Assembly (NCBI GenBank): GCA_013399015.1
Contig: VWZX01006857.1
Location: forward strand, 496,001 to 560,000
Direction: 5' to 3'
Length of the DNA: 64,000 bases
From: Galbula dea
Taxonomy: Eukaryota; Chordata; Aves; Piciformes; Galbulidae
Shown piece by piece: positions 52,404 through 64,000 of the stretch. The notes under the pieces are model-generated. The model was not told where the DNA came from and did not search any database. It saw only the letters and a program-made list of their open reading frames with translations. The translations under genes were made by a program, and so were the position numbers. How positions within the stretch are numbered: position 1 is the first letter of the stretch; every line of letters begins with the position of its first letter.

Positions 52404-52475
52404 ATGGAAATCTGTTCTAGAAGGTTTGTTTAAAAGAATTGTAATGCTACAGCCTTGTAATTGCAATTGTTTTCA
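52404..52475 (+). repeat. Repeat extension downstream of a CR1 end, copy B
   Basis: Aligns with 6,729-6,800, the region after another CR1 terminus with the same CCAACCCAAACCATT end. Confidence 0.7.
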
Positions 52476-54060
52476 GTTGTTCATCATTTTTCCACTGGTG
52501 TCACAAAAGTCTTTGAAATGATACCACTCTGGCTTCATTAGAGCTCTCTCCTGTCTCCTGAAAGTACATTACACAACTCCTGATGTGCTGCAGTGCACTA
52601 TGCTTGGTTTCAAATATGTTTCTCTGATCATCACATGGTTTCCTGACAGGCTTAGGAAATAGTCTGGAAGAATCTGGAGTGATATATTCCTCCTTCCTAT
52701 CTGTTTCATATCTTCTATAACAGTGATTTATGCAAATTCCCCACTGCTGTACAGTTGTGGCAGCATTTAGCATCTACCCTGTTAGTTGTTTGCTTACACA
52801 ACAGTTCTGTCATCACCTCTTCTGGGTGATAAGAGCAAAGGATACATTTTCTCTGTTATTTCTAAGCACAGAGATGGCTGAATTCCTTCAGAGAAGGAAT
52901 ATTGCTTTCACATGACTTATCTAAGTTCATCTGGATCTTATATGTGGGCATGTGAAAGAAAATAGTTGTCCCCATCTTTTCCATAGCTAAGTATAGGTCC
53001 ATTTCCCAAAATGTGGACCAGGGCCCAACTTGTTCAGTGAAGTCAGAGAGAGAATTTAGTAAATAATGAGTCTGGGAGGAACAAATCACATTATTTTCCC
53101 CTCCAACAGGTTTTGATTTTTATAGGGAACTGCTTTAATTGCAAATGGAGACAAATTTCTATGTCAGTCTCCATAAGCAATTACATTTTACTTGTCCTGA
53201 CTCAGGCTCTGGTTGTTTGGCTGCTGAACAAAGGGATTTTCTCCTGCATAAGGCATTGCTGCTCTGCTTGGACATCTCAGGTACTTTTCTTTTACCCTGG
53301 TGGAGTGAGAAGGGATGGATCCAGCTGGTCAGAAGAGGACAACTTTTCCAGTCCAACACCTAGCCTCAGGCATTAGCTAACAGAGTCCCTTTGGCCAGGA
53401 ACAGGGAATGAAACCATGGAAGCAAAAAGTGCTAGAACATCTAAGAAAGCCTGAAATAAAAAGTATGAACTGAGGTGGGGAAAAAAGTCAGGTATCAAAT
53501 GATGTCAGACTCATGAAGGAAAAGTGGGGATGTGGGCAAATAGCTTTTTCTGTCAGTGAGCCTACAAGAGCAGCTTAAGGAAGGTGTAGACTTGCAGTTT
53601 TTGAGTAGAAAGCAGGAAAAAAAAATGATTGCATAGCCAGCACCAGGACTGAACCCAAGGACTGGCAGAGCAGTTGTTACTGGCCTTTTACCATCAGAAG
53701 ACAAATGAGCTCTGCACTGCATGACTGCTACTTGGCTGAAGAGTCCTTCAGGCCAAGATGGACATCCTGAGCTCCAACCCCAAATACTCGAGTTAAGAAC
53801 ACCTGGAATTGACCTATGGAGGAAATTTTGATAAGTTTATTTCTCAGCAGCACTCAGGGAACTATTTTCCTATGGAAGAACTTGAGGAATGAATGAGAAT
53901 CTACCCAAGGCTGGGAGCTCTACAGCCTAGACACAAGACTCCATTGGCACATGCAGATGTTTCCCATCAGGACACTGGAAGGACCAGGTGCCACAGAAGT
54001 GGTGTTTTTGATGGCTGCTGCCAGGCCAGGTGCCATCACAAGGGGTAGAGAAGTTTATGT
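52476..54060. other. Intergenic, no gene seen
   Basis: 1.6 kb without a recognised element. Confidence 0.55.
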
Positions 54061-54309
54061 CATAGAGTCATAAAATCATAATGGGTGGAAAACACCTCTG
54101 AGATCATCGAGTCCAACTGTCCACTCACGACTACCATGACCACTACTTACTCATGCCCTACCAAGCACGACATCTAGATGCGTTTTGACCACTTCCAGGG
54201 ATAGTGATCCCACCACCTCACTCGGCAGGCTGTTCCAACGCCTGATAACCCTCTCGGTGAAGAAATTTTTCCTAACACCTAATCTGACCCTCCCCAGGCA
54301 CTCGGGGAT
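54061..54309 (-). mobile_element. CR1 fragment (minus) abutting the CpG island
   Basis: CATAGAGTCATAAAATCATA, then GATCATCGAGTCCAACTGTC, TGTTCCAACGCCTGATAACC and AAGAAATTTTTCCTAACACC, the reverse complement of a CR1 3' region. Unlike the other copies here it keeps many CpG dinucleotides. Confidence 0.94.
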
Positions 54310-54729
54310 GTCAAGCTAAGTGAACAGTCTCGTTTCCACTCAGACGCTGCTGACCGAGGTGGATTCCTCGGTGGTCACAGGTTCGCCTCACGGAAGGGCC
54401 TGGCTAGGGCAATGGACAGCCGAGGCGGGGAGGCCGCTGGGGATGGCCTCAAAGGGACCGGGCAGTGTGTAAGGGCAATGTCGCGGGGTAGCAGCCGGAG
54501 AATTGCGGGCAGGGGAAGGGGATGACCTCCCACTGCGACCGAGGCCTTAGATCCGTGGGAGCCACCCTGAGGCAAACCCCGACACCCCCCCGNGGGCCGG
54601 GGGAGGGGGGGGGCGGCGGCGGCGGCGAGGGGCGCAGGCGGCTTCCAACACCGAGCTTGTGTGCCTGAGGGACGGCTCCTGGCGGCGAGGTAAAGCCCCT
54701 TTGCCCTCCGCGGGCAGTGCTAGGGGAGG

Positions 54730-54763
54730 AAGGGGGATCGGCCCGACGGCGGGGGAGAGCCGA
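54730..54763 (+). repeat. 34-bp GC-rich duplicate, copy 1
   Basis: Starts AAGGGGGATCGGCCCGACGG. Identical to 54,928-54,961. It is followed directly by a single N at 54,764. Confidence 0.97.
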
Positions 54764-54927
54764 NAAAGAGGCGAGCGCCGATTGGCAGAGGGGATGTGGC
54801 TGGCTCCACCAATGGGCGGTGGGGAGGGCGGCAGGCCGGGTGACGTGCGGGCTCTGTTCGGAGGGGGGTTTATTTTGCTTTGGGCCGCTCCAGCCGCCGC
54901 CATTAGAGGAGGTTGAAGAGCGGGGAN

Positions 54928-54961
54928 AAGGGGGATCGGCCCGACGGCGGGGGAGAGCCGA
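54928..54961 (+). repeat. 34-bp GC-rich duplicate, copy 2
   Basis: Identical to 54,730-54,763, offset by 198 bp. It is preceded directly by a single N at 54,927. Confidence 0.97.
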
Positions 54962-55370
54962 GCCAGCCCGCGGCGGCTCCCCGGCCCGTCACCCACCGGC
55001 ATTCGCCTAGCGACGGGCCGGTGTGGGGCCGGGGGCAGCCGAGCCGAGGGGCGTTGTGGGGAGTCGGCCCCGTTGAGGCTGCTCCGTGGCCCCGCCGAGG
55101 CTCCTCCGTGGCCGGCTCGGGGTCACCGTCCCGCGTGGAAGGGGAGGGTTTGCTTCGACGATGAGCACAGCCTGCGGGATGCGGCGTTTCTCCTTCCTTT
55201 CCTCCCTCGTCTCGTCCCGGCAGCGCCGTGTGTGTACCACGGCGTTTGGAAAGCCGTGTTACAGCAACGAGAGTCTCGGTACAAAGGCAGGAAACTCTGA
55301 TTTTTTTTCTTTCCCTCTTGTGGTTGCTTCTCCAAATGCTGGGCTGCAGTACCTCGGTGTGCTGGGGTGA

Positions 55371-58300
55371 GATCATGCCTCTGCTGCCTCCCACTTCTTT
55401 CTCCCCCTCTTGTTTTTTTTCCTTCTGGATGTGCCTGGTTTTGTCTGTGCTGTGGTAGAATGAGGTGATGGGAACCACTTGCTTGTGCCTGTGAATTCTG
55501 GATAGCAGAACTTCATGATACTGCCCATAGTACAGTTATCGCGCATTGTCGATACTTCCCACGCTGTACTTTATTTTCTGATCAAACGTGTCAGAAATCG
55601 AGCTTGTTTTTGTGAAGCTCAAACAAAAATAAAATTAGGAAAGTTCGATTGAGGAGTGAGGCAGCCTTTGGTAATCCAGGCTTCCAGCGCCTTTCTGACT
55701 GCCTTCACAGTCCTACACTGCGGCACCTTCTAGCCAGGATAAGGTAAACTTCTTTGCGGAGGTCACGGATATGTCTGTGAGTCCTTCCTTTGCAGTGACA
55801 GAAGGCAGCCCAGATCTGGAGTGCTCTATCCCTACAGTAGTCACCACTCTCTTCAGAGCAGTGGGTGGGAGAAGTGATGGGAGAAAATGAATCTGGGTCT
55901 CCTGCATGGCAGGCACAGCAGGGCTGCTGAGAACTTTTGGTTGCCATGGTGGCTTTCAGGAATGACAATGATGACAACTTTTTCTAGAATTCTTGGGAGT
56001 CGGTGTTATAAACAAGTATTGTTTGACAGATGTTGGGCTGTGCTTGAACAGTCTCTGCTTGCTAGCTACCTGCTGTGTTGTAGGTGGTGGAACTGGCATG
56101 TGAGTTTAACAGACGTTTGATGCAAAACTTAAAAGGTGAGATGTCTTCTGTGTTAATACCTTAACTTCCTCCTCTCTAACACTACTGTGTTAAAGCTCAT
56201 CCTGGTGTGAGCAGAACCTTGTGACAGTGCTTTATTTATTTTCCCCCCCATTTTTCAGTGGTTACTCAAGAGACAGGGAAACAGGTAAAAGCAGCAGGAG
56301 GTGTTCTGGAACTCTTATTTGCTGCCTTCTAACAGCCAAGTTGAATTGGTGTCTCAGCATGTGGAGTCTAGCATGTCATATGTAGAGGATCACTTCTGAT
56401 TTCAGCCTGTCACAGCATGAAAAGAGAATTAATGCCTTTGGATGTGTTGCATTTTGTAGGATTTGTGAGACTCTTAACTATGGTGTGTAATTCTTTGGAA
56501 GGGAAAAAGAAGTGACTGTCTTTACTTACACTGCTGAAGTAAGGACAGGAAGATGGGGATGACTGATGAGGCCATAATCTGTTATTGTAGAGTTGTGTCC
56601 ATTAGCATTTTCTCAGAAGTATAATTAGAAATATTAATTTGCTTGGAATGCTGAGTGACATTAGAGCATCAATGGGGTTCATCACAGAAGCATGACTTAA
56701 CTGGGAGACTACTTAAAATGCAGAATGGGTCAAGGCAACATTTTCAGTCTTGCTTAGCCTTGTATATAGCCACTCTTTTTATGTCAGTCAATATGGAAGT
56801 TCCTTGGGGATGGGAAATCCCTTCCATCTTTGGTGTTATTTGTAGGATGGCTCTGTAAGTCAGAGTTGTAAGTAGAAAATACTTCACTGGTTGTAGGGGA
56901 GGTTATTTTTACTACAGTCAATCAAATAATCAAATGTTCTCTCAGCCATTTTAATGGGAGATTTACTGGCTCCTTCATGTGGGATTAATTTAGGTGTTAA
57001 TGTTTCTCTTTCCAGCTTCTCTTGGCCATATCAGTTTCACCCTGGGTTGAAACTGTGCAGAGGTTTAGCTCAATACCTCCTAATTGCAGCAGAGAACTGC
57101 TTCTGCCTGTTCTGTTAGTAATCTCCTGCCCCTTCCTCCCCCCCCCCAAAATTTGAAGACTGGGTTATTTTGAGCTGTTCAAAATTTATGTCAACAAATA
57201 ATCCTCATTTTAACTGCATGAATTGTGATCCCCAGTCTCCTGCTACTAAAATGGAACTAAACTTTAGTTTGGCATCTGAAAATGGCTGGCTTGGTTGTAG
57301 CAGAGTTCTGATTTTTTTCTTTTTTCAAGTGGTACTACATCTGAAGAGGGAAATGAGGCAAAGTTGAAAAGAAGAGTCAAATAGCCACTTGTCAAATAGC
57401 ATAGCTTGGTAAAATCAGTTAACTAACAGATAGCTATAACTTTGGAATGTCAGTTGAATGACAGCTATTATCCCTTAAAAAGAAAACTTCTGATTAAGAT
57501 CTAGAACATTAGGAATTCAGCCACTTTCCTGGTACTTTTTTTGATAGCACTTCTTGCCATGCTGCCATTGCTTTAACTTGCTCAGAATCAGATTGATTTT
57601 GTGACTGGCTTCATTTTGCATCATCAGGTGCTGAAGCACAGCTTCTCATCAGCATGTAGTTAGTTCTCTTGGAGCTTCCTTGAAATACAAGATGAATGAT
57701 AGGACTGTTACCTCTTTGGTGTCTAAGAGCTGACATGCTTTAAAAGAACAACTGTAGTTCATTCAATATAAATTCTGAGAACCTGTTGGTCTGTAATAAT
57801 GCAGATGATTTCATGTCTCCTCCTTCTGGAGCATGGGCAGGTTTTCAGGAGCTCTGTAGCCCAACTGGAGTTGTATCCACCTGCCATTTTCCAAAACACC
57901 TTATTTGTTTTCCTTTTGCTGCTGTCCCATTTATGTGTAAAGTCATTTTGGTGAAGACCAGAGAGAGGAGAGGTGTGAAGGAGTAGGGAGTGAGTGTAGT
58001 GCTGTTTCAAGAAGGACCTTGCTTCAAGAGGAGGCTGATGGGGAGACCTTGGTTCTAGAAAGCAGAGAGAATGTTGTGGGCTTTTTTTTGTTTGTCTTTT
58101 TTTCAAGGAACATGGGAGTGCAGTGCCTTGGAAGGAGTGGTGGTGACTGGTATGTGCAGAACATCTTGCTTGCAAAGCAGCCAAGTTTGCAGTCCTTTTG
58201 CATCTTGTACTGTACAGCAGATAAAAACTAAGTTGGCATTTTTCCCTTGGGTTGTTTGAATGTATCCTGATAGAATCTGTTCTGCTTGTTCTTAAAACAA

Positions 58301-59482
58301 GGATACTATTGCATCATTATTTTTTGGTGGTTTTAATTGCTAGCAAGGTGCATTTTGTTTTCCTGCTGCTGCTTTTACTCCTATTCACATGTGCATTTGA
58401 AATTACTGAGAGCTAGGTACTTGTGAGACAAATGCTGGAAAAAGCATGGAATTTACATCTGTCTTTAAAGTTGAATTCAGAATCCAGCTGAAAATACTTG
58501 ACATACTGAGAGCTAGGTATAAAATGAATACCAGACATGCAGCCTGCTGTCCAGAGGATGGGAGGGACTGGGAGAGTGGACCTGGGTCTATTTTGGGAAG
58601 TGTAAATAGGACTTCTTTCTGAAACTGTCACTTGTGAGTGAGGAGGCTGCAGTCTTGCTGCCTTTCCTCCCCCCCCTTCCCCTTTTTCTACTCCTTCCTC
58701 CCACCATGCCAGAAGCCACTACAAGGTGATGTTTTATTTGGGTTATGTTTGCTGTTATTTTTGTAAACAGGCTTAAAAATCCTCCATATGGTTCTTGGAG
58801 TTCAGTTTGATTTAGCAGCTAGTCTTGAGTAGCTGTTTTTGATGAAACAGAACAAGTTGAGTTACTGGAGAGTATACAGAGGTTTGGAAACTTCTGTAAG
58901 TTACATTGGTGTTCTGCTGTTTTCTGGATATTCAGAACTTAGCTGTCTTGACCTGAAGAAAATTGTCAGAACCATGGTTTACCTGACTCTGGACAGAAGA
59001 AGAAACTTGACTGATGTTTTCTTTTCAGTAGATTAGAACTCTTATGATTAAGTCATGTATTAGTGGCTTTGAAGCTGCATGCACTTTGGTAGCCTCATTG
59101 ATTTGGAGACTGTGAGGCTCTTGGTGTATAGTCAGTTGATTATCTGGGAAGAAAAATGACTGTCATAAATGTGGATAATTCCAGTAAGAAATAGGAAATT
59201 TGCTTTGTGAAGGTGATTGCTAGTTTAAGAGAAAATCCTATTTCTTTTGGTCATAAAGACTGTAAGTGCACTGGGTAAGTGTTGACTTGCACTTCTTTCA
59301 GGCTAATGGGCTTGAAAGTGTAACTGCTGTCTCCATTCATCTTTCTAGGATCTAAGCAGGGATTCAGTAGAGACAGCTGGCATATTTACTAGTTGCTGCT
59401 GTCTGGATGCTCCCCTGAAACAGCTTCAGTCTGCAGGTCTGGCTATTAAGTCTTCTGCAGTTTCAGGAAGTGTTGAGTGTGT
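55371..59482. other. Presumed intron or intergenic sequence after the CpG island
   Basis: 4.1 kb with no CR1 and no supported exon. If the island is the ZRANB1 promoter this would be its first intron. A 16-bp direct repeat lies at 58,404 and 58,504. The residual CpG cluster at 55,540-55,645 looks like an island shore. Confidence 0.5.
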
Positions 59483-60264
59483 ATTTGATGGTGCTGGAGA
59501 GGTGGGCAGAGAGGAACCTTCTGAAATTCAACAAAGGCAAGTACAGGATCCTGCACCTGGGAAGGAATAACTTCAGTGCACCAATACAGGCTGGAGGCAG
59601 ACCTGCTGGAAAGCAGCTCTGCAGAGAAGACAAGTTGTGCATAAGGAGACAATGTGTTCTTGTTGTCAAGAAGGCCAGTGGTCTCCTGGGCTGCATTGGC
59701 AAGAGCATGGCCAGCAGGTTGAGGGAGGTGATCCTGCTCCTCTCCTGAGCTCTGGAGAGGCCACACCTGAAGTACTGTGTTCAGTTCTGGGCTCCTCACT
59801 ACAAGAGAGACAGGGAGCTCCTGGAGCAAGTCCAAGGGAGAGCTCCAAAGATGGTGAGGGCTGGAGCATCTCCCCTCTGAGGAAAGGCTGAGGGAGCTGG
59901 GCTTGTTTAGCCTGGAGAAGGCTGAGAGGAGACCTTATGAGTGCATAGGAGTGGCTGAAGGGAGGGTGTCAAGAGGATGGAGCTAGGCTCTTCTCCATGG
60001 TGCCAAACAGTAGGATGGAAGGCAAGGGGAAGGAACTGGAACACAGGAAGCTCAACCTAAAGATGAGGAACTACTTTGTTTCTGTGAGGGTGCCAGAGCA
60101 CTGGCCCAGGCTGTCCAGAGAGGTTGTGGAGTCTCCTTCTCTGGACAGATTCAAAAACTGTCTGGACACAATCCTGAGTAATGTGCTCTAGAGGACCCTG
60201 CTAGATCAGGGAGGTTGGGCTAAATGACCTCTTATGGTCCCTTCCAACCTAAAGCATTCTGTGA
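59483..60264 (+). mobile_element. CR1 fragment (plus), longest in window
   Basis: About 780 bp. It starts in ORF2 (GGTGCTGGAGAGGTGGGCAG, then TCAACAAAGGCAAGTACAGG, a WAERNLLKFNKGKYRILHLG-type remnant). It continues through ELLEQVQ-like and PREVVESPSLDRF remnants to a 3' end with TTGGGCTAAATGACCTCTTA and AAGCATTCTGTGAA. Frameshifts and stops break the coding sequence. Confidence 0.95.
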
Positions 60265-63200
60265 AACCCTTGTTGTTGTGCTAGACCTTCTCATTTTGTT
60301 AGTTCTTACTCCATGGTAGGCCAGGAGTGCTTTGTTCTAGGTGTCTTAACAATGGCTGCTTGTCAGTTATGTCATTTATGGGCTGGCTGTGAGTTTAGGC
60401 TTTGGCTACTGAGGCTTCCCCCTACTGTTTACTTGTTGAGAAGCTAACTTTTATCTTTCTAAGGGTTGGGATGCTCTGCTGGGCTATTTACATTTTTGTG
60501 ACCTCTGCATTATTGTTTGGCTTGGCAGGGATAAAAATAATTGTCACCTCCTGGCTTTTGAATGGTTTATTTAAAGAAGGTTGTTCAGTGTTGCCTTGAG
60601 CAGAAAGTTCTTCCCACCCACCAAAAGCAGAAGGTTTCCTGTTTTAGAGCTGCTACTCTGAAACTTTCTAGCAGTTCAGAGTTCCTTGCAGTGATTAACT
60701 TGGAGCTGTTGCTTATGTGTTACAGGCAAAATACAGATTACTACTAATAAAGTTTAAAGAGTAGTGACTTAAAAAACCCCCAAAGATCAGATGTTACTGC
60801 TTGTCTAAGAGTTTGAATTTATTTTCCCTGTGATATTTGCTACCAGTTTGTCAAGCAGTGACATACACAATGGTAATTTTTGTATGCTGTGAGAATAGCA
60901 TTTTTATTTCTCTTTCTTCCTTTTCATTTCCTTTTTTTCCCCCCTTATTTGATTTTCTGTCTAGCCAGTGTCTTCAGAAGAGCTGGATAAAATGAGTGTA
61001 GCTTACATGTCTTGCTAGTCTTAGCTATAGCCCAATTGCAAATGTGTGTACCAAAGGCAGCCTTTTACTGTATATGAAAGTGGCTTGCCATCAATTAGGA
61101 GGAAACTACACAAAGCTGATGCTGAGTGTGTGTTTCCTTGTTCCATTTGGAGGCAGGTGGTTTTTCTCCACCAAATGGTGACACAGTCTGCATGTAGCCA
61201 TCATCTAATTTATGGTCAGCCAGTACCAAGGAGGTCCAGAGGATAATGGCTAGAATTCAGTGTCAGACATAAAAGTCTTAATAGAATGTTTCTTGGTTGT
61301 TGGACAGGTTTAAGTGTGTTTAAGTTTTGTTGCCTGACTCCACAGTGTGTTTTTATTCAGGGCATGACATCTGGTTTTCTTCATGGTGTGTGAGGATGGC
61401 TGAGATCTAAACAGAAATGAGTCTCCTGTTTTAGGCATATAGTCTAAACACAGATAAATTATTTTATAGTATTTGACCTTACTTTTTGTAAAGAATCACT
61501 TGTTTACACCCTGTCCTTTGTCCAGTTCAAATGTCTCAACAGAAATGTTCAGATGTCACTTTTGTTTCCTTACTTGTGTTCCTGACTGTCTTGTACATCT
61601 TATCTTGAGTCAGTGTTCATCTGCTGCTGACTGTTCATGATGAGCAGATTCATTAAATATCCCTGGCTGGATTTATGTGAATTTTCTCTCATAGCTCATT
61701 ATTTTGAGTCACTTTGCTTGCTTTTTGATTAGTGTTGTGTGGGAGATGCTGTGTATTATGTAACTGTTGATCAGCTTACTCTCATCATCCCAAATGGTAT
61801 TGGTTTCTGAGTAAGCAGTTGTATTTAGTCCATCCTAATGTGCAGTCACATCTCCTCTAAATACTTGTTCCCTTTTAATTCAGTTGAAAACAAACCCAAA
61901 CCCCTGAAAAATTTTAACTCCTGAAGTCAGAGGTCTGAACTGCAAACCACTGCTATTGCTTTTTATAGGTTCTTTGCAGCAGCTGAGATTTTCCTAGGTT
62001 GTAGTTACAAATTTAAGAGAGCTGTATGCAGTTTGACCCATTGCAGATGAGGAACAAATAGAATGGAGACTTGTACTTTGCAAGTCATGCAGCAGGACCA
62101 ACTGTAGTGGTTAAGAGCACAAAACAGCTTCAAGGGTTAAACATCAAAATAAAAGACAGTAGGCAGAGTGAATGTTCAGTTCTGTGATGACTTTTCAGCT
62201 TGTTTAACTTCTTACTGCATAGAATGTTTGCAAAATTAGGCATCTTCTTGCATTAAAACTGCATATAAATTCTCCTGCTTATGAAAAGTCAGGCTTTAAG
62301 GTTTAGTTGAAATGGTAGCAGTTGGGTTGGAAGTGTGAAGAGAATATTGAAGAGAGAGCTGAAGCAAAATCAGTGTCATTTTTCTGAATGCCATAAATAC
62401 CTAACAAGTAGACTTAAGATGCTCTGAAATGAGGTACAAATCCATAAATGAAATGAAATGAATATTTCTTAGTTGTGCATAGATGAAGCCTGTCAGAATT
62501 CACCCAGTGAACAAGCTTTTTGAATGTTTGCAGTAGTTACTGTGTAGTTTCTCAGAATTTGTTTGGCTAAGAGGACTGCATTTCTTGCAGCAGGTTTCTT
62601 TGTGAAAGATCAAGACTTCTGGGTTTTAACTAACTGTTGGGTTATAAGAAGAGTAGATGAACAGTTGTATGTCATGAAGGAGGCCATACCTCAGAATCTG
62701 CAGTAACAGAGTATTGTTGACAGCCTAGACTATCAAAACTGAAGGAAAACTCTCTTGACAACCAAAGCAAAGTGTGCTTGCTTAATTCCTTGTTTCAGTG
62801 TATTCAGGCTAATACAGAAAATGCTTCTATGTTTGTGACTTTGCAGTAATCTTGCCATTCTTTGCTGTTAATACCATGGTTATTGCCCTTACTGCAAGGC
62901 TCCCACATTCAGCACTGATCTGTTTTGGCTGTCCCATTGGCAAGGTCAATGTTCTTAATTGTTTTAGAAAACTAATTTGCAGAGATGATAACAGAACTTA
63001 TTGTTAGCTCCCTACAAACTCTAGAGGCCTGGGTTCACGTTTTAGGCTTTAAATCTACCCATCTGTTGAGGCTTATGCTGAGTCCTTGGGAAAGCAGTCA
63101 TGCCAGAATAAGGGAATAGTTGAAGGTGGAAGGTTTAGGAAGTTAAAAGAAGAAAATATCTGTAAAACCCCAGCTTAGAGAATTAGGCAAGACAAATTTA

Positions 63201-64000
63201 ATGTGAAAATCAATTCTTAAGGCTTGGCAATACATTTCAAAAAGAGTATTTAAATATGTAGGTTGTTTTTGTTGAAGTGTATTGCCACTGTGATACTTTA
63301 CAAGGATTCTTGGACCCAGATAACAAAAGTGATTTTGAGCCAGTTAAACAGCAGTGTCCTTCATAGAAGAAATTGTTGAGGAGGTTTTCAGGGTGTTTAC
63401 AAGTTTGGAAGAAACAAAGTGGCCTTTTTGATTTCAGCTCTGTTATCTTCTAGAGTCTAGACCTTCCTCCTGGCTGTATTTAAATGCTGGCAAAATTTGT
63501 GTTTGAATCTCTTGGTACAGCTCATGTGAGCTTTAAGAAGATACTGGGATTAGAGTGGCAGTGTTTATAAATGTTTTGTTTGGAAACAGCAAAACCAAAC
63601 CATTGCTTTGTTTCCTGCTGTGAACAGTTGACTTAGATTCATCTTGGGGCATCTTTCTGTAGTTTCACAGAACAAAATCAACTGCAGCTATCTGAATTCA
63701 GGCAAGGGCATATTTTATCACAGCCATTAAGGTGATAACCCAGATGTGTGATTTTTAACAGGTTTTCCTTTCACAGCTTTAATTAGAAAGCTTCTTTGTG
63801 TACAAATGAACTTCTGTTTTCTAAGAAGTATGCTCTTTTCTCATGGCTAATTGGAAGAGAACTTGAGGTAGTGATGTACAAGGGAGTCCACTTCTCAAAT
63901 GTGTCAAATTAGGGTTAATCATAGGCAGTTTGTCTTGAAAAGCTGTTTGTCCATCTTGTGTGTGTATATATAAATGTCACAGCAACATTATCCATCTGTT
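60265..64000. other. No gene or repeat seen
   Basis: 3.7 kb of AT-rich unique-looking sequence with no CR1, RNA gene or supported exon up to the end of the window. Confidence 0.55.

Larger units (their letters stand above)
54310..55370 (+). promoter_or_regulatory. CpG island promoter, possibly of ZRANB1
   Basis: The only CpG-dense, GC-rich stretch in the window, with GGCGGC runs at about 54,610-54,630 and dense CpG to about 55,270. Motifs are ordered for + strand transcription: inverted CCAAT (GATTGG) 54,780-54,785, CCAAT 54,809-54,813, GC box GGGCGG 54,814-54,819, CRE-like TGACGTGC 54,841-54,848, TATA-like TTTATTTT 54,869-54,876, and YY1-like GCCGCCGCCATTAG near 54,894. That places a start near 54,890-54,905. 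In the human map as I recall it, ZRANB1 follows ABRAXAS2 in the same orientation, so ZRANB1 is the natural candidate, but no ZRANB1 coding sequence is visible. A donor-like GGG|GTGAGA at 55,366/55,367 could end a noncoding first exon. The gene assignment is inference. Confidence 0.6.

Noticed and set aside
54659..55370. First coding exon of ZRANB1
   Set aside because: No zinc-finger (NZF) coding sequence is visible in any frame here or up to 64,000. At most a noncoding first exon is possible.
54547..55478. Long open frames on both strands in the CpG island
   Set aside because: GC-rich sequence has few stop codons. The frames are low-complexity Pro/Arg/Gly, cross Ns and overlap one another.

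Overview
This window is vertebrate nuclear DNA, almost certainly from a bird. It is AT-rich and CpG-poor outside one island. It carries about 28 fragments of the avian LINE family CR1, by my hand count roughly 7-8 kb, and it holds a compact multi-exon gene with GT-AG introns. That CR1 load is high enough to fit a CR1-rich lineage (woodpeckers and allies are one known example), but the species cannot be fixed from the sequence.

1-19,060: ABRAXAS2 (FAM175B, ABRO1, KIAA0157) on the + strand. Exons 2-9 can all be placed to the base. They join in frame over 1,173 nt (390 codons plus stop). Only exon 1, which should encode about 24 N-terminal residues, lies before base 1. The product is the MPN-minus scaffold of the cytoplasmic BRISC deubiquitinase. 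A 3' UTR of 0.4-1.8 kb follows, with three AATAAA signals and two G-tracts. Introns 2, 4 and 7 carry CR1 insertions.

19,060-54,300: about 35 kb with no protein gene that I can recognise. It holds dead CR1 fragments in both orientations, simple repeats, a short assembly gap at 30,151-30,189 and a 13-bp perfect hairpin at 23,955. At 33,617-33,760 (minus strand) there is a tRNA-Glu-like head joined directly to a CR1 3' tail, which is the structure of a CR1-mobilised SINE and the most unusual item in the window.

54,310-55,370: a CpG island with CCAAT, GC-box, CRE-like, TATA-like and YY1-like motifs ordered for + strand transcription. From remembered synteny (ABRAXAS2 then ZRANB1 on human 10q26.13) it may be the ZRANB1 (TRABID) promoter, but no ZRANB1 coding exon is present. 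A 34-bp duplication bordered by single Ns shows that the local assembly is unreliable.

55,370-64,000: looks like intron or intergenic sequence, with one roughly 780-bp CR1 copy and no exon I can support.

Only one protein-coding gene is firmly supported. The remaining interest is in retroposon structure: the tRNA/CR1 chimera, a CR1 flanked by a long decayed direct repeat, and two CR1 ends sharing the same non-CR1 3' extension.
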